Below are positions 1 to 9,700 of a stretch of DNA of 30,899 nucleotides, in pieces. The notes beneath the pieces were generated by a model that was not told where the DNA came from, ran no database searches, and saw nothing but the letters and a program-made list of their open reading frames with translations. Within the stretch, counting starts at the first letter, position 1. Every line of letters starts with the position of its first letter. A program made the position numbers and the translations under genes. Origin of the DNA: JBGSKY01 sp041740995 (lineage in GTDB: Bacteria > Planctomycetota > Planctomycetia > Pirellulales > Pirellulaceae); NCBI GenBank assembly GCA_041740995.1, contig JBGSKY010000161.1:1-30899 (forward strand). The letters run 5' to 3'.

Positions 1-89
1 TACCGCACGAGCCGAACGCCCGAGAAGGCTACTATAGCTGTACACTTAATTCTCCGGCACCGATGAAAGTCGAACTTCGAGTGGAGTAG
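1..89 (+). CDS. C-terminal tail of an upstream gene (partial)
   Basis: A reading frame with codons beginning at base 3 is open from the window edge to a TAG at 87-89. It would encode about 28 residues, including the stretch EGYYSCTLNSPAPMKVELRVE split around a Met. The alternating polar and hydrophobic pattern fits the end of a beta-rich protein. The palindromic repeat cluster begins immediately after the stop, as expected for intergenic elements. No family can be named from so little sequence. A chance open frame of this length is also possible. Confidence 0.4.
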   Translation, partial: PHEPNAREGYYSCTLNSPAPMKVELRVE

Positions 90-100
90 TTAACGTTTTA

Positions 101-210
101 ACAAAAGCGGTAGGGCGCGAGCCCTCCGGTTCTTCAAATCATCCAATGCGACCTCAAAGTCATCGTTGACATGCAATTAAAGAACCGGACGGCATGCGCC
201 GTGCCGCTAA
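101..210. repeat. Palindromic repeat, copy 1 of 3 (family A)
   Basis: This is an imperfect palindrome with arms at 105-134 and 180-210. The left arm carries GGGCGCGAGCCCTCCGGTTCTT. The right arm starts AAGAACCGGACGGC and ends GCCGCTAA. The spacer of about 45 bases is nearly identical in copy 2. Each arm contains its own small GC-rich hairpin. The repeat sits directly downstream of the stop codon at 87-89. Confidence 0.85.
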
Positions 211-216
211 CGCTTA

Positions 217-326
217 ACAAAAGCGGTTGGGCGCGAGCCCTCCGGTTCTTCAAATCATCCAATGCGACCTCAAAGTCATCGTTGTCATGCAATTAGAGAA
301 CCGGACGGCTTGCGCCGTTCGGCTAA
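217..326. repeat. Palindromic repeat, copy 2 of 3 (family A)
   Basis: This copy lies 116 bases downstream of copy 1, with arms at about 221-250 and 298-326. The spacer differs from copy 1 by only a few bases, so the two look like a recent tandem duplication of the whole element rather than independent insertions. Confidence 0.85.
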
Positions 327-333
327 CGTTTTA

Positions 334-423
334 ACAAAAGCGGTAGGGCGCGAGCCCTCCGGTTCTTCTTCGCCAGACTTAACATGCAATTAAAGAACCG
401 GACGGCTTGCGCCGTGCCGCTAA
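334..423. repeat. Palindromic repeat, copy 3 of 3, shortened (family A)
   Basis: This copy starts 117 bases after copy 2. Its arms (338-367 and 393-422) are conserved, but the internal spacer is about 20 bases shorter and mostly different, keeping only the end (CATGCAATTAAAG). It ends about 16 bases upstream of the TATAAT box that precedes the MoxR gene. Confidence 0.8.
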
Positions 424-438
424 TGTTTCAATCTGGGC

Positions 439-444
439 TATAAT
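439..444 (+). promoter_or_regulatory. Candidate -10 box for the moxR-type operon
   Basis: A perfect TATAAT lies 41 bases upstream of the ATG at 486 and just after the last palindromic repeat. I see no good -35 hexamer at the usual spacing; the expected place (about 416-421) is the arm of repeat copy 3. The nine bases GCTATAATC recur at 30716-30724, upstream of the last gene in the window. Confidence 0.45.
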
Positions 445-485
445 CTTCGTGTCCTGCAATTCACACCACGCCCCAAAGGTCGAAG

Positions 486-1508
486 ATGAGTCAAGTTCAA
501 CCGTCCGATGCCGCACGGCTCAGCGATGATGATGTCGCCGCCATCGATCGACTACGAAACGCGTATCGAGAATTGGTCAATGAACTTGGCAAGGTTATCG
601 TCGGACAAAAGCAGACGATCGAACAGCTGGCCGTCTGTCTGTTCGCTCGACGCCATGCACTCTTGATGGGTGTGCCAGGTCTAGCGAAAACGCTGCTCGT
701 TAGCAAGCTGGCCGAGACAATGTCGTTGAACTTCAGCCGCATTCAATTTACGCCAGATCTGATGCCAATGGACATCACTGGCACGGACATCTTGCAAGAG
801 AACGAAAATCGCCGTCGTGAATTCCAGTTCGTCCACGGTCCGATCTTTGCCAACATCATATTGGCCGACGAGATCAATCGAGCTCCGCCAAAGACGCAAG
901 CCGCGTTGCTCGAAGCGATGCAGGAACAACGCGTCACGGTTCTGGGCAAATCATTTGAGCTGCAATCGCCCTTCATGGTTTTGGCGACGCAAAATCCGGT
1001 TGAACAAGAAGGGACCTATCCGCTGCCTGAAGCACAGCTCGATCGATTTATGTCGTTGATTGAATTGGACTATCCATCGGAAGCCGAAGAAATTCAAATC
1101 GCGCGATCGACAACTGGCGATGATGTGATTGAGCTAAAAAAATTGATGTCCGCCGAGCAGATCATTGATCATCAACGGTTGGTTCGCCGCGTGCCTGTCC
1201 CAGACCATATCTACATTTACGCAGCACGTTTGGTTCGTAAGACGCGGCCCAACGGTTCAACGGCTCCAGCATGGTTGAAGCCGTTGGTCGCTTGGGGTGG
1301 TGGCCCTCGCGCTGTACAAAACTTGATACTCGGCGCGAAAGCTCGTGCGGCACTTTATGGCAGCTACATGGTTCGATTGGAAGACATAAAAGCTGTGGCA
1401 CCATCGGTGCTGACCCATCGGTTGATCACTACCTTCGCTGCGCAAGCTGAACGCGTGTCGGCCAACGATATCGTCAAGCGATTGATCAGCGAGACGGCTG
1501 ATACATGA
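486..1508 (+). CDS. MoxR-family AAA+ ATPase
   Basis: This is a cytoplasmic AAA+ ATPase of the MoxR/AAA_3 family, 340 residues and of typical length. Walker A is GVPGLAKT at residues 62-69. Walker B ends in the acidic pair D128-E129 within ILADEINRAPPKTQ. A sensor-1 region ATQNP lies at 167-171, followed by a YPLPEAQLDRF segment typical of the family. MoxR proteins act as chaperone-like ATPases that work with VWA-domain proteins in maturing enzyme or envelope complexes. The next three genes encode exactly such partners, and the stop codon overlaps the next start by four bases (ATGA). An AAAGG ribosome-binding site at 475-479 supports the ATG at 486. It is the first gene of the array, so its expression probably sets that of the whole operon. 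Confidence 0.93.
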   Translation: MSQVQPSDAARLSDDDVAAIDRLRNAYRELVNELGKVIVGQKQTIEQLAVCLFARRHALLMGVPGLAKTLLVSKLAETMSLNFSRIQFTPDLMPMDITGTDILQENENRRREFQFVHGPIFANIILADEINRAPPKTQAALLEAMQEQRVTVLGKSFELQSPFMVLATQNPVEQEGTYPLPEAQLDRFMSLIELDYPSEAEEIQIARSTTGDDVIELKKLMSAEQIIDHQRLVRRVPVPDHIYIYAARLVRKTRPNGSTAPAWLKPLVAWGGGPRAVQNLILGAKARAALYGSYMVRLEDIKAVAPSVLTHRLITTFAAQAERVSANDIVKRLISETADT

Positions 1509-2416
1509 GTACCGAACGTCAATCTCGCAGCTTCGTTGATCCAGCCGTCTTGGCTCAGCTCGGTGCGATCCCGCTGCTCTCACGCAAACCGATGTTGGGC
1601 AGCGTCTCGGGCCGTCACGCTAGCCCACATCGCGGCGCTAGCGTTGAATTTGCAGAGTATCGAAAGTATGTTCCCGGCGACGACTTGCGTCGCTTGGACT
1701 GGCGGGCTTACGCGCGGTCAGATCGTTTCTACATTAAAGAATTCGATGCCGATACGAATTTACGAATTGTATTTGTGATCGATAGCAGCGAGTCGATGGA
1801 ATTTGGCAGCGGTGGCGTGACGAAGCTGCATTATGCCAAACAAATCACGGCCGCGCTAAGCTATCTTGCGATCCAGCAAGGTGACGCAGCGGGTTTGGCA
1901 TGCGTGGGTAAAGGGTTGGTCCAAAACGTTCCGGCCAGGCGTAATCCAGCTCACTTGCAAACGATTTATAACTCGCTTGAGGATGTGAAACCGCAAGGCG
2001 CAACTGGTTTAGTCGATGTGCTGCATGAATTGGCCGAGACAGTTAGGCAAAGAGCGTTAGTCGTAGTGCTTTCGGATTTGTTCATCGAACCAGATTTATT
2101 GCGAAGCTGTTTTGAGCATCTGCGTTTCCGCAAACATGACGTGTCGGTGTTTCATCTACTCGCCCCGGAAGAAATTCGTTTCGCAGTTCAGCGTCCAACG
2201 CGTTTCGTCGACATGGAAGGTGGCACATCGCTATTTGCTGATCCGGCCGAAATTGCCGATCGATATCAACGTGCTCTGGCAGAATATTTTGATAAGCTAC
2301 GACGCATCGTACTAGAAACCGCGATCGACTATCGACGAATATCGATTGATACGCCATACGCTTCGGAGCTGACGAAGTTTCTGATCGATCGAGCCAGCAT
2401 GAGGAGTTCACGTTGA
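1505..2416 (+). CDS. DUF58 domain protein (VWA-like MoxR partner)
   Basis: This 303-residue protein has the DUF58 signature VPGDDLRRLDWRAYARSD around residues 56-73. A VWA-type beta strand with the metal-site motif DSSES follows at residues 93-97. DUF58 proteins are almost always encoded beside MoxR and are thought to be its client or adaptor; no enzymatic activity is established for the family. No membrane segment is visible, so it is probably cytoplasmic. Its start overlaps the MoxR stop (ATGA). Its 3' end carries the ribosome-binding site of the next gene (GAGGAG, 2401-2406), so translation of the three genes is likely coupled. Confidence 0.9.
   Translation: MSTERQSRSFVDPAVLAQLGAIPLLSRKPMLGSVSGRHASPHRGASVEFAEYRKYVPGDDLRRLDWRAYARSDRFYIKEFDADTNLRIVFVIDSSESMEFGSGGVTKLHYAKQITAALSYLAIQQGDAAGLACVGKGLVQNVPARRNPAHLQTIYNSLEDVKPQGATGLVDVLHELAETVRQRALVVVLSDLFIEPDLLRSCFEHLRFRKHDVSVFHLLAPEEIRFAVQRPTRFVDMEGGTSLFADPAEIADRYQRALAEYFDKLRRIVLETAIDYRRISIDTPYASELTKFLIDRASMRSSR
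2401..2406 (+). promoter_or_regulatory. Ribosome-binding site deciding a TTG start
   Basis: GAGGAG lies six bases upstream of a TTG codon at 2413 that overlaps the preceding TGA. The strong match and good spacing support TTG as the start of the BatA-like gene. The TTG-encoded residue leads straight into the conserved BatA N-terminal membrane segment. Confidence 0.7.
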
Positions 2417-4422
2417 GCTTTCTGCAGCCTTATTTATTGCTCGCGCTGCCGGTTGTTGCGCTGCCAATAGTAATCCATCTGATCAACCAGCAACGATTTC
2501 AAACGCGTCGCTGGGCGGCGATGATGTTTTTGCTGGCCGCCAATCGCATGAACAAAGGTGTGGCTAGGATCCGTCAATGGTTGATCCTGGCCATGCGAAC
2601 GCTATCCGTTGCGGCCCTGATTTTTGCCATCGCGAGACCACTTTCAAGTGGCGTGTTGGGCATGACTGGCGGCGGCAAAGCGGACACCACCATTGTGCTG
2701 ATCGATCGGTCGCCGAGTATGCAACAGTTGGTCGATGGCCAACGATCCAAGCTTGAACTAGGTCGTCAACAACTTGGCCAGACACTTGCGACTTTGGGTT
2801 CGACTCATTGGATCGCAATTGATTCGGTTTCAAATGAAGCCCGACCTTTCGATTCGCTCGAAGCATTGATGAATTCGACCGCTGTTACGCCATCGAGCAC
2901 AATGACGAGCGTGCCGTCGATGCTGCAAGCAAGTTTGGATTTCTTGCAGGCCAACCGATCTGGACCGACAGAAATTTGGATTTGCAGTGACCTGCGTCAA
3001 GCCGATTGGGATGATGCGAGCGGTTCATGGAGCGTTCTCCGCGAAGGATTCGCTACGCTGCCACAGTCAGTGCGATTTCATTTGCTGGGCTATCCAAATC
3101 AGGCAGAATCAAACATGTCGATTCGCGTCACCGAAGTCAGACGCGAAACGACTCAAAAAAACGGCCTTGAAGAAAACAGTCTGCTGCTCTCGCTGGCTAT
3201 CAATCGTCCGCAATCCCGCGAGTCGGCGCGAGAAGTGATGCAAGTGCCGGTGCAGATTGAAATTGATGGCCGACGAAGCGAGTTAGCGGTCCCGCTGCAG
3301 GGAAGCCAAGCGGACGTAAAACAGCAGCGTTTGCCACTATCAAAGGACCAACAGCGAGGTTGGGGCCGCGTCTCCATTCCGGCCGATTCGCAAAATGAAG
3401 ACAACGAATTTTATTTTGTATTCGACGAACCGCCAGTTCGACGCGTGGTGGTCGTTTCAGACGACAGCACCGCCACGCGACCGCTGGAAATCGCTGCGGC
3501 GATTGCGGCTGATGGCAGCAGCGACGCAATGGTTGAAATCCTGACGCCAGATCAGCTCGATTCATTGGCACTTGATGACGCTTCGTTGTTACTCTGGCAA
3601 GCTTCCCTTCCAGACTCCACGATCGAACCGGCTATTTTGCAATATATCAATCAAGGCGGTCAAGTTGTCTTCTTTCCTCCGTCAACTCTTTCAAGCGGCC
3701 TAACCAAGGGATTGCCCGGAGCATTCATGGGCGTTCGTTGGAACCGATGGACTGACAGCGATTCGAAAGTGATGGTCGAAAATTGGCGCGGCGATCAGGA
3801 TTTGTTTGCTGCCACCGAAAGTGGATCAGGTTTACCGGTCGGGCAATTGGAATTATCAGGTTTTGCAAGTTTGCAATTGGATACCGAATCAATCACCTTG
3901 GCTTCATTGACAGGAGGCAATCCGCTACTAGTTCGTTTGCCGACCACCCACGGCGGTGTCTACTTTATGACGGCGTCGAGCGATCCCAATTTTTCGTCGT
4001 TGGCAAGTAACGGCATCGTGCTGTTTGTCGCGTTGCAGCGGGCGATCGAACGCGGTCGAGCGGCAACCGGGAACACTCTCCAGCGTATCGCCGGGCGGTC
4101 AGACGAGAGTACAAATAGTTGGCGTCAGATCGCTGGTAGGAGCAATGCGCTGTCGACCGAGTTCGAGTCGCAAGCCGGTGTCTATCAAACTGCCGATCGC
4201 TTGGTAGCGGTGAATCGCTCGTTAGCCGAAGATCAACTAGCGACTTTGGAAGATTCAAAGATACAAAGTTTGTTCGCGGGATTGTCGTTTTCAAGCGTAA
4301 TCGATTCCAGTGGTAGTATGTCTGCGATTGTGCGCGAAGTCTGGCGAGTCTTTTTGATTTCAATGATCGTAGCGTTGCTGGTTGAAGCGTCGTTATGTTT
4401 GCCAAGGAGGACTTCAAAGTAG
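2413..4422 (+). CDS. BatA-type membrane VWA protein
   Basis: This 669-residue protein begins with the two-helix BatA-type N-terminal region: membrane segments at about 5-24 and 56-76, with a basic stretch QQRFQTRRW between them. A VWA domain follows, with a metal-site motif DRSPS at residues 98-102. A long extracytoplasmic part comes next, and a C-terminal membrane helix (about 645-663) ends near the C terminus. BatA-type proteins are membrane partners of MoxR ATPases, first described in the aerotolerance operons of Bacteroides. The TTG start is chosen from the GAGGAG upstream and the TTGA overlap with the DUF58 gene. The gene's stop codon (TAG, 4420-4422) lies within a palindromic repeat. 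The client of this MoxR/VWA set cannot be read from sequence. Confidence 0.88.
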   Translation: MSFLQPYLLLALPVVALPIVIHLINQQRFQTRRWAAMMFLLAANRMNKGVARIRQWLILAMRTLSVAALIFAIARPLSSGVLGMTGGGKADTTIVLIDRSPSMQQLVDGQRSKLELGRQQLGQTLATLGSTHWIAIDSVSNEARPFDSLEALMNSTAVTPSSTMTSVPSMLQASLDFLQANRSGPTEIWICSDLRQADWDDASGSWSVLREGFATLPQSVRFHLLGYPNQAESNMSIRVTEVRRETTQKNGLEENSLLLSLAINRPQSRESAREVMQVPVQIEIDGRRSELAVPLQGSQADVKQQRLPLSKDQQRGWGRVSIPADSQNEDNEFYFVFDEPPVRRVVVVSDDSTATRPLEIAAAIAADGSSDAMVEILTPDQLDSLALDDASLLLWQASLPDSTIEPAILQYINQGGQVVFFPPSTLSSGLTKGLPGAFMGVRWNRWTDSDSKVMVENWRGDQDLFAATESGSGLPVGQLELSGFASLQLDTESITLASLTGGNPLLVRLPTTHGGVYFMTASSDPNFSSLASNGIVLFVALQRAIERGRAATGNTLQRIAGRSDESTNSWRQIAGRSNALSTEFESQAGVYQTADRLVAVNRSLAEDQLATLEDSKIQSLFAGLSFSSVIDSSGSMSAIVREVWRVFLISMIVALLVEASLCLPRRTSK

Positions 4423-4498
4423 CAGGCACTTTCCAAGTGCCGTCGCTTTGATCATTGGCAAGACCGTGGACGGCACGCGGAGCGATGCCTGCTACTTT
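4416..4498. repeat. Palindromic repeat containing a stop codon (family B)
   Basis: The outer arms pair AAAGTAGCAGGCA at the left end with TGCCTGCTACTTT at the right end (13 bases). Inner GTGCCGTC and GACGGCAC also pair. The left arm contains its own perfect hairpin, GGCACTT/AAGTGCC, at 4425-4441. The TAG stop of the BatA-like gene (4420-4422) is inside the left arm. The right arm ends 14 bases before the next ATG, which has no visible ribosome-binding site. Similar GTAGCAGGCAC palindromes are, to my recollection, common between genes in Rhodopirellula-like genomes. Confidence 0.8.
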
Positions 4499-4512
4499 TT
4501 CTCAAACGCACT

Positions 4513-6708
4513 ATGACTCAAACCAGTTTAAATTTTCAGTGGACCGCACTCACGATTGCTTTGTCAATCTTGACGCTCGCGATCGCCTGCGCGATGGCTT
4601 GGGTTGCTTGGAAACGAAGCGGGTATCGTCGATCGGTAGGGTGGCTGGAACTAATTCGGATCGGCATCGTCGGCTTCTGTGTTGTGCTGCTGAATCAACC
4701 AGAAGCGGAACAGCTCGTTGAGCCTAACGAGAAACCGACAATTGTTATTTTGGCCGATCAGTCGACCAGCATGGACACGCAAGACTTCGGCTTGGACGAT
4801 TCGTCGTCAGCGCCGCTGGTCACCCGTTCCCGCGCGATCGAGCCGCTGTTGGAGCAATCGACTTGGTCTGAATTGGCTGATCGGATGAAAGTCGTCATCA
4901 AGCCGTTTGCGACCGAACAAAAACGATCACAGAGCAATCTTTATCAAGCAATCATCGACGCGAAAACAGAGCACAACAACTTACGTGCCATCGTTTTGGC
5001 CAGCGACGGTGATTGGAACGAGGGCTTGCCGCCGGTGCAAGCGGCGATTCGATTGCGGCAGTCGAAGATCCCGATTTTCGCAGTCGCAATCGGCAGCCAA
5101 ACACGACTACCGAACCTCGATTTGATCAGCTTTGATGTCCCGACGTTTGGCATCGTTGGCAAGAACGTGCGGCTGCCTTTTACGATTGAAAGTTCACTGC
5201 CAAAGGATCATGTCGCCGACGTCGAGCTGACGACCTCGGACGGCGTAACGATCAAACACACTGTTCGCATTGCGGCAATGGGGCGGACGTCTGACGCGGT
5301 ACTTTGGAAACCAGAGCAGGTTGGCGAGTACACGTTGTCGCTGGCGGTGCCTAACCATCCTGAAGAACGTCTATTCGACGACAATCGCAAAGCGACTCGA
5401 ATTGTCGTCCGTGAAGAAAAATTGAAAGTCTTAATCGTCGAATCTTATCCGCGTTGGGAATATCGGTATCTTCGAAACGCCTTGTCACGCGATCCCGGCG
5501 TCGAGGTCAATTGTTTGCTGTTCCATCCGGGGTTGAGCAAGGTTGGTGGCGGCAATCGTGATTACATTCCCGCATTTCCTGACGCGTTGGAAGAATTATC
5601 ACAATACGACGTGGTCTTTTTAGGTGATGTCGGCGTCGACGAAGGCCAGCTCACGAACGAACAATGTCGATTGTTGAAAGGTTTGGTCGAACAGCAAGCG
5701 AGCGGTTTGGTATTCATGCCTGGTTTCAAAGGGCATGAGTTGTCGCTTGTCGATACACCGTTGGACGCGTTGCTGCCGGTCGTCCTGGATGATTCGCAGC
5801 CGACTGGGTGGGGTTCGCAGTCGGCTAGCCATTTCGCTTTAACCGAGGTTGGCCAACGCAGCTTACTTACCAAGCTCGCCGATACTACGGAGGAAAATTT
5901 GCAGGTCTGGGAGAATTTGCCTGGGTTCCAATGGCACGCGCCAGTCATCCGTTCGAAAGCGGGAGCCGAAGTCTTGGCGGTTCACCAAGAATCGTCGAAC
6001 GAGTTTGGGCGCATCCCTTTGTTAGTAACCAGAACGTTCGGAACTGGCAAAGTTCTTTTCATGGGAACCGACGGTGCTTGGCGTTGGCGACGAGGGGTCG
6101 AGGATTTGTATCACTATCGATTTTGGGGCCAAGTCGTTCGTTGGATGGCCTATCAACGCAACATGGCGAAAGGGGAACGGATGCGACTTTTTTATTCGCC
6201 GGAACAACCTGAAGTGGGGCAAACGATTTCGCTGAATGCGAACGTCATGCAAACCAACGGCGAACCGCTTAACCAGGGCGACGTAACCGTGCGGATGATC
6301 GCACCCTCAGGTCGGACCGAGACAGTGCGCTTGACCGCTAGCGGTGAAGACTGGGGCGCTTTCGCCGGCTCGCTGGTCGTCAGCGAAACGGGGACACACC
6401 AAGTAATCATGCGTTGCAAAGAGAACGAGAGCGAATTGGAGACGTCGATCTTTGTGCAAGGCTTGACGCAAGAACGCGTTGGAAAACCTGCCAGACCAGA
6501 AGTCATGGAAGAGCTAGCTCGCGTCAGCGGCGGAAAGCTGCTGCTAAAGAATGATCCCAATGAAATTTTAAAGCTTGCATCTCAGATTTCGGAACCGCCG
6601 CTGGAAATTCGGAGATTGCAACTGTGGAGCCATCCGCTGGTTGCCGGTATGATGTTGTTACTGCTGGGTGCATTTTGGATCGGCAGAAAAATGGCAGGCT
6701 TGATTTGA
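4513..6708 (+). CDS. Membrane VWA protein with glutamine-amidotransferase-like domain
   Basis: This 731-residue protein has two N-terminal membrane helices (about 10-33 and 45-62). A VWA domain follows, with metal-site motif DQSTS at residues 82-86 and a SDGDWNEG loop. A second alpha/beta domain begins near residue 304 (KVLIVESYPRWEYRYL) and runs to about residue 520 (GTDGAWRWRRG). This domain resembles the class-I glutamine-amidotransferase-like fold seen in planctomycete VWA proteins. No catalytic Cys-His-Glu triad is obvious, so it is probably non-enzymatic. An Ig-like stretch and a C-terminal membrane helix (about 708-731) complete it. The layout parallels BatB-type partners of MoxR. The ATG follows the family B palindrome by 14 bases and has no clear ribosome-binding site. 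Confidence 0.82.
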   Translation: MTQTSLNFQWTALTIALSILTLAIACAMAWVAWKRSGYRRSVGWLELIRIGIVGFCVVLLNQPEAEQLVEPNEKPTIVILADQSTSMDTQDFGLDDSSSAPLVTRSRAIEPLLEQSTWSELADRMKVVIKPFATEQKRSQSNLYQAIIDAKTEHNNLRAIVLASDGDWNEGLPPVQAAIRLRQSKIPIFAVAIGSQTRLPNLDLISFDVPTFGIVGKNVRLPFTIESSLPKDHVADVELTTSDGVTIKHTVRIAAMGRTSDAVLWKPEQVGEYTLSLAVPNHPEERLFDDNRKATRIVVREEKLKVLIVESYPRWEYRYLRNALSRDPGVEVNCLLFHPGLSKVGGGNRDYIPAFPDALEELSQYDVVFLGDVGVDEGQLTNEQCRLLKGLVEQQASGLVFMPGFKGHELSLVDTPLDALLPVVLDDSQPTGWGSQSASHFALTEVGQRSLLTKLADTTEENLQVWENLPGFQWHAPVIRSKAGAEVLAVHQESSNEFGRIPLLVTRTFGTGKVLFMGTDGAWRWRRGVEDLYHYRFWGQVVRWMAYQRNMAKGERMRLFYSPEQPEVGQTISLNANVMQTNGEPLNQGDVTVRMIAPSGRTETVRLTASGEDWGAFAGSLVVSETGTHQVIMRCKENESELETSIFVQGLTQERVGKPARPEVMEELARVSGGKLLLKNDPNEILKLASQISEPPLEIRRLQLWSHPLVAGMMLLLLGAFWIGRKMAGLI

Positions 6709-6792
6709 TCGTTTGACGACGAGCCAAAGGAGTCGAGCGGACGAACACTGGCACCTGCGGCTTGGCGTTAAACAAAAAGAAAGAAATGGCAA

Positions 6793-9700
6793 ATGAGTGC
6801 TTCGCTTCAAGTGCCTGATTCGCTGACCGATCAACTGCGAGCGTTTCGAGACCGCGTTTGGACGACGAAAGTCGCCGAGGCGATTTTGCTCGGCGTCGTC
6901 GGACTCCTGCTCGCATTTTTGACGGTCTACAGCTTCGATCGTTTTGTCGATACTTCTCAACTTACAAGATCGCTGATATTTGCGGCTGCCTTGGCCGTTT
7001 GGTTATTCGTGCCGTGGTCGCTGCATCGATGGGTTTGGCGGAATAGACGTCTGGACCAGTTAGCAAGATTGCTTCGTGTTCGAGAGTCAGCGATCGGCGA
7101 TCAATTGCTCAGCGTCATCGAACTGGCTGAGAACCAATCGGAGCAAGCCCGATCTCCTGCGTTGTGTTCGGCGGCAATCGCACAGGTCGCCGAAGCGGCC
7201 AAGCATAAGAACTTTATCGATGCGGCGCCGCCAACCTTTGTACGCAGTCTTTCGGGCATCGTTTCTGTTTCCGGAATCATTGCCGCAGCGTTGATGTTCC
7301 TTTTTCCCGCCGCTTCCAACAACGCGTGGGCTCGATTCTTGTCACCATGGAACGCACCGCCAAGATACACATTCACGTCGCTGGAACCGATCGCTGATGA
7401 AATGATCGTGCCGCATGGCGAAGCGGTTTTGATTCAATTTCGATTGCGAAGCGACTCACGAAATCAGCCTGAAATCGCGCGATTGCAAGTCGCCAATTTT
7501 CCGTCGATCGAAAGCCAACTTGCCGACGGCGTTTACGAATTCGAATTGCCGCCTCAGACCGTACCAATCGCGATGCAGCTCAGCGTCGGAGATTTCGTGA
7601 AGTCGATAGCGATTGAACCAAGGCTGCGTCCGGAGCTAGTTGGCTCGACCGCAACGGTCCGCTTACCAGATTATTTGGAGCGAGCCGAATCAGTTGAACA
7701 AGATGTCCGCAGCGGTACGCTGAGCGTCGTCCATGGCAGTGCGGCCGAGATTGTTGCCAAGGCTTCTCGACCGCTGGCTGAGGCGAAGGTCAACGACCAG
7801 CCAAGGCCGGTTGAACAGACAAAGTTTTCGACAAGCTCAATTACGGTTGGGCAAGACAAGCTTGATTTAGAGCTTTGGTGGCGAGACCATGACGGTCTGG
7901 CTGGTCGCGAGCCGTTCAATATTACGATTTCACCGACGATCGACGAAGCGCCTTCGGTGCTGTCCCAAGAATTGCCTCGTCAAGCCGTGGTGCTGGACAG
8001 CGAGCAGATCAATTTTCAAGCACTAGCAGCGGATGACTTTGGAATCAAACGGATTGGGATGTCCTGGCGGGGACTCGATGAAACCGGTCCGGTCGAAGTT
8101 TCCAAAGGAGAAAAATTGCTGTCGCTTGGGACTCCAAACGCAACGTCATTGCAAGTCGCGGCTACTTTTTCCGCAACGGGTTTAGGCATTGAACCGCAAC
8201 CGATCGAAGTCCAACTATGGGTTGAGGATTACCTGCCCAATCGTCCTCGCGTTTACAGTGCGCCGCATGTTTTGTTCGTGTTGACGGCTGAACAACATGC
8301 GGTCTGGATTATGAATCAAATGAGCAAGTGGCATCGCGCGGCACTCGACGTTCGAGATAAAGAACTGCAACTTTTCGAAGACAATAAGCGTTTGAGATCG
8401 ATGTCGGCGGAAGAATTATCCGACGATTCGATGCGTGAGGAGCTTCGTCGCCAAGCGTCGGCAGAGTCATCCAACGCGCGGCGCCTGGCCGCGTTAGCTA
8501 AAGCCGGTGAAGGACTGCTGCGTCAGGCCGCCCGTAACCCTGAGATCGGCGTTGGCCACTTGGATCGCTGGGCAGAGATGCTGCAGATCCTCAATGAGAT
8601 CGGCGCCAGTCGCATGCCGTCAGTGGCTGACCTCCTGGACCGTGCGACGAAGGAACCGCAGCTTGCTCGCGGCGGTCCGAGCAAACCTAGTGCTCCGCAG
8701 GCTGGCAAGAACAAATCGACTCCACCAGCTGGATCGGGTCAAGATGATAAAGACAAGATCGCTGGACAGCCCAAGATGCCATCGATTTCAGACGCTGAGT
8801 CGTCGTTACAACCCAACGAAGGCGAAGCGGGCGAGCCGGGTAAAAAGAAATACGATGGAAGCCGTCTCTCACTGCCTAAGACAACATTGACCGGTCCGCC
8901 CAAAAAGTCGAAATCAAAAAGCGATGAGGAAGCGGAAAATGACAAGGAAGAATCGTCAGTCGATCAAGCAATCGTGGAACAAGCCGATCTGCTTGCAGAA
9001 TTTGAAAGAATCGCAGAAGAGCTGACAGCAATTTTAGCCAACCTTGAAGGTTCGACTCTCGTCAAACGACTCAAGTTAGCCTCGCGCGAGCAAGAGGCCG
9101 TCGCGGAAAAAATTAGTTTGCGAATCGCAACTGTGTTTGGAAGGGGCGCACGAACGCCGCACGACGAAGTGAGAGAGTTGCTGCAAATTTCGAAGGGCGA
9201 AGAAGACCAACGGCAAGCGATCGCTTTCATCATGGACGACATGCAAGCGTACTTTGAACGGCGAAAGATGACTCAGTTTAAGAACGTGCTCGACGAGATG
9301 AAATCGATGAACGTTCTCGATGCGATGTCTGATTTGGTGGCCGCCATTCCCAAAGAGCAAGGTATCTCGATCGCCGAAGCGGAATATTGGTCTGATACGC
9401 TCGACCGTTGGGGAGAAGACTTAGTCGATCCGGCGTGTAGCGGTCAATGCCCGGGATGCAAAACCTCTGATGCATTGCCACCGTCGCTGATCCTTGAAGT
9501 GCTAAAGATTCTTGAGAATGAAGTCAACTTGCGCGAGGCGACTCGGGTAGCCGAACAAGCGCGTCCGGGGCTGACCAGTGAAGTTCATTCTGGTGAAGCG
9601 AACCGTCTGAGCCAATCGCAGGCGACGCTAAGTCAAAGAACTGATGCAGTCGTGACCGCGATCAAAGAACTGCCCAATGGCGAGCAACGGTTTACGAAGG

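Noticed and set aside
101..423. Possible CRISPR array
   Set aside because: There are only three units. Each is a long palindrome of about 110 bases, and the spacer between the arms is itself repeated in copies 1 and 2. No cas gene is near.
3965..4429. 154-codon minus-strand open frame
   Set aside because: It is a shadow of the BatA-like gene in the opposite strand, with composition unlike a protein.
4513..6708. Active glutamine amidotransferase
   Set aside because: The fold is suggested, but no nucleophile-elbow cysteine with His/Glu partners can be seen.
9436..9459. Radical SAM enzyme suggested by CX3CX2C
   Set aside because: The cluster is in a predicted extracytoplasmic helical part, and no TIM-barrel or SAM-binding motifs surround it.
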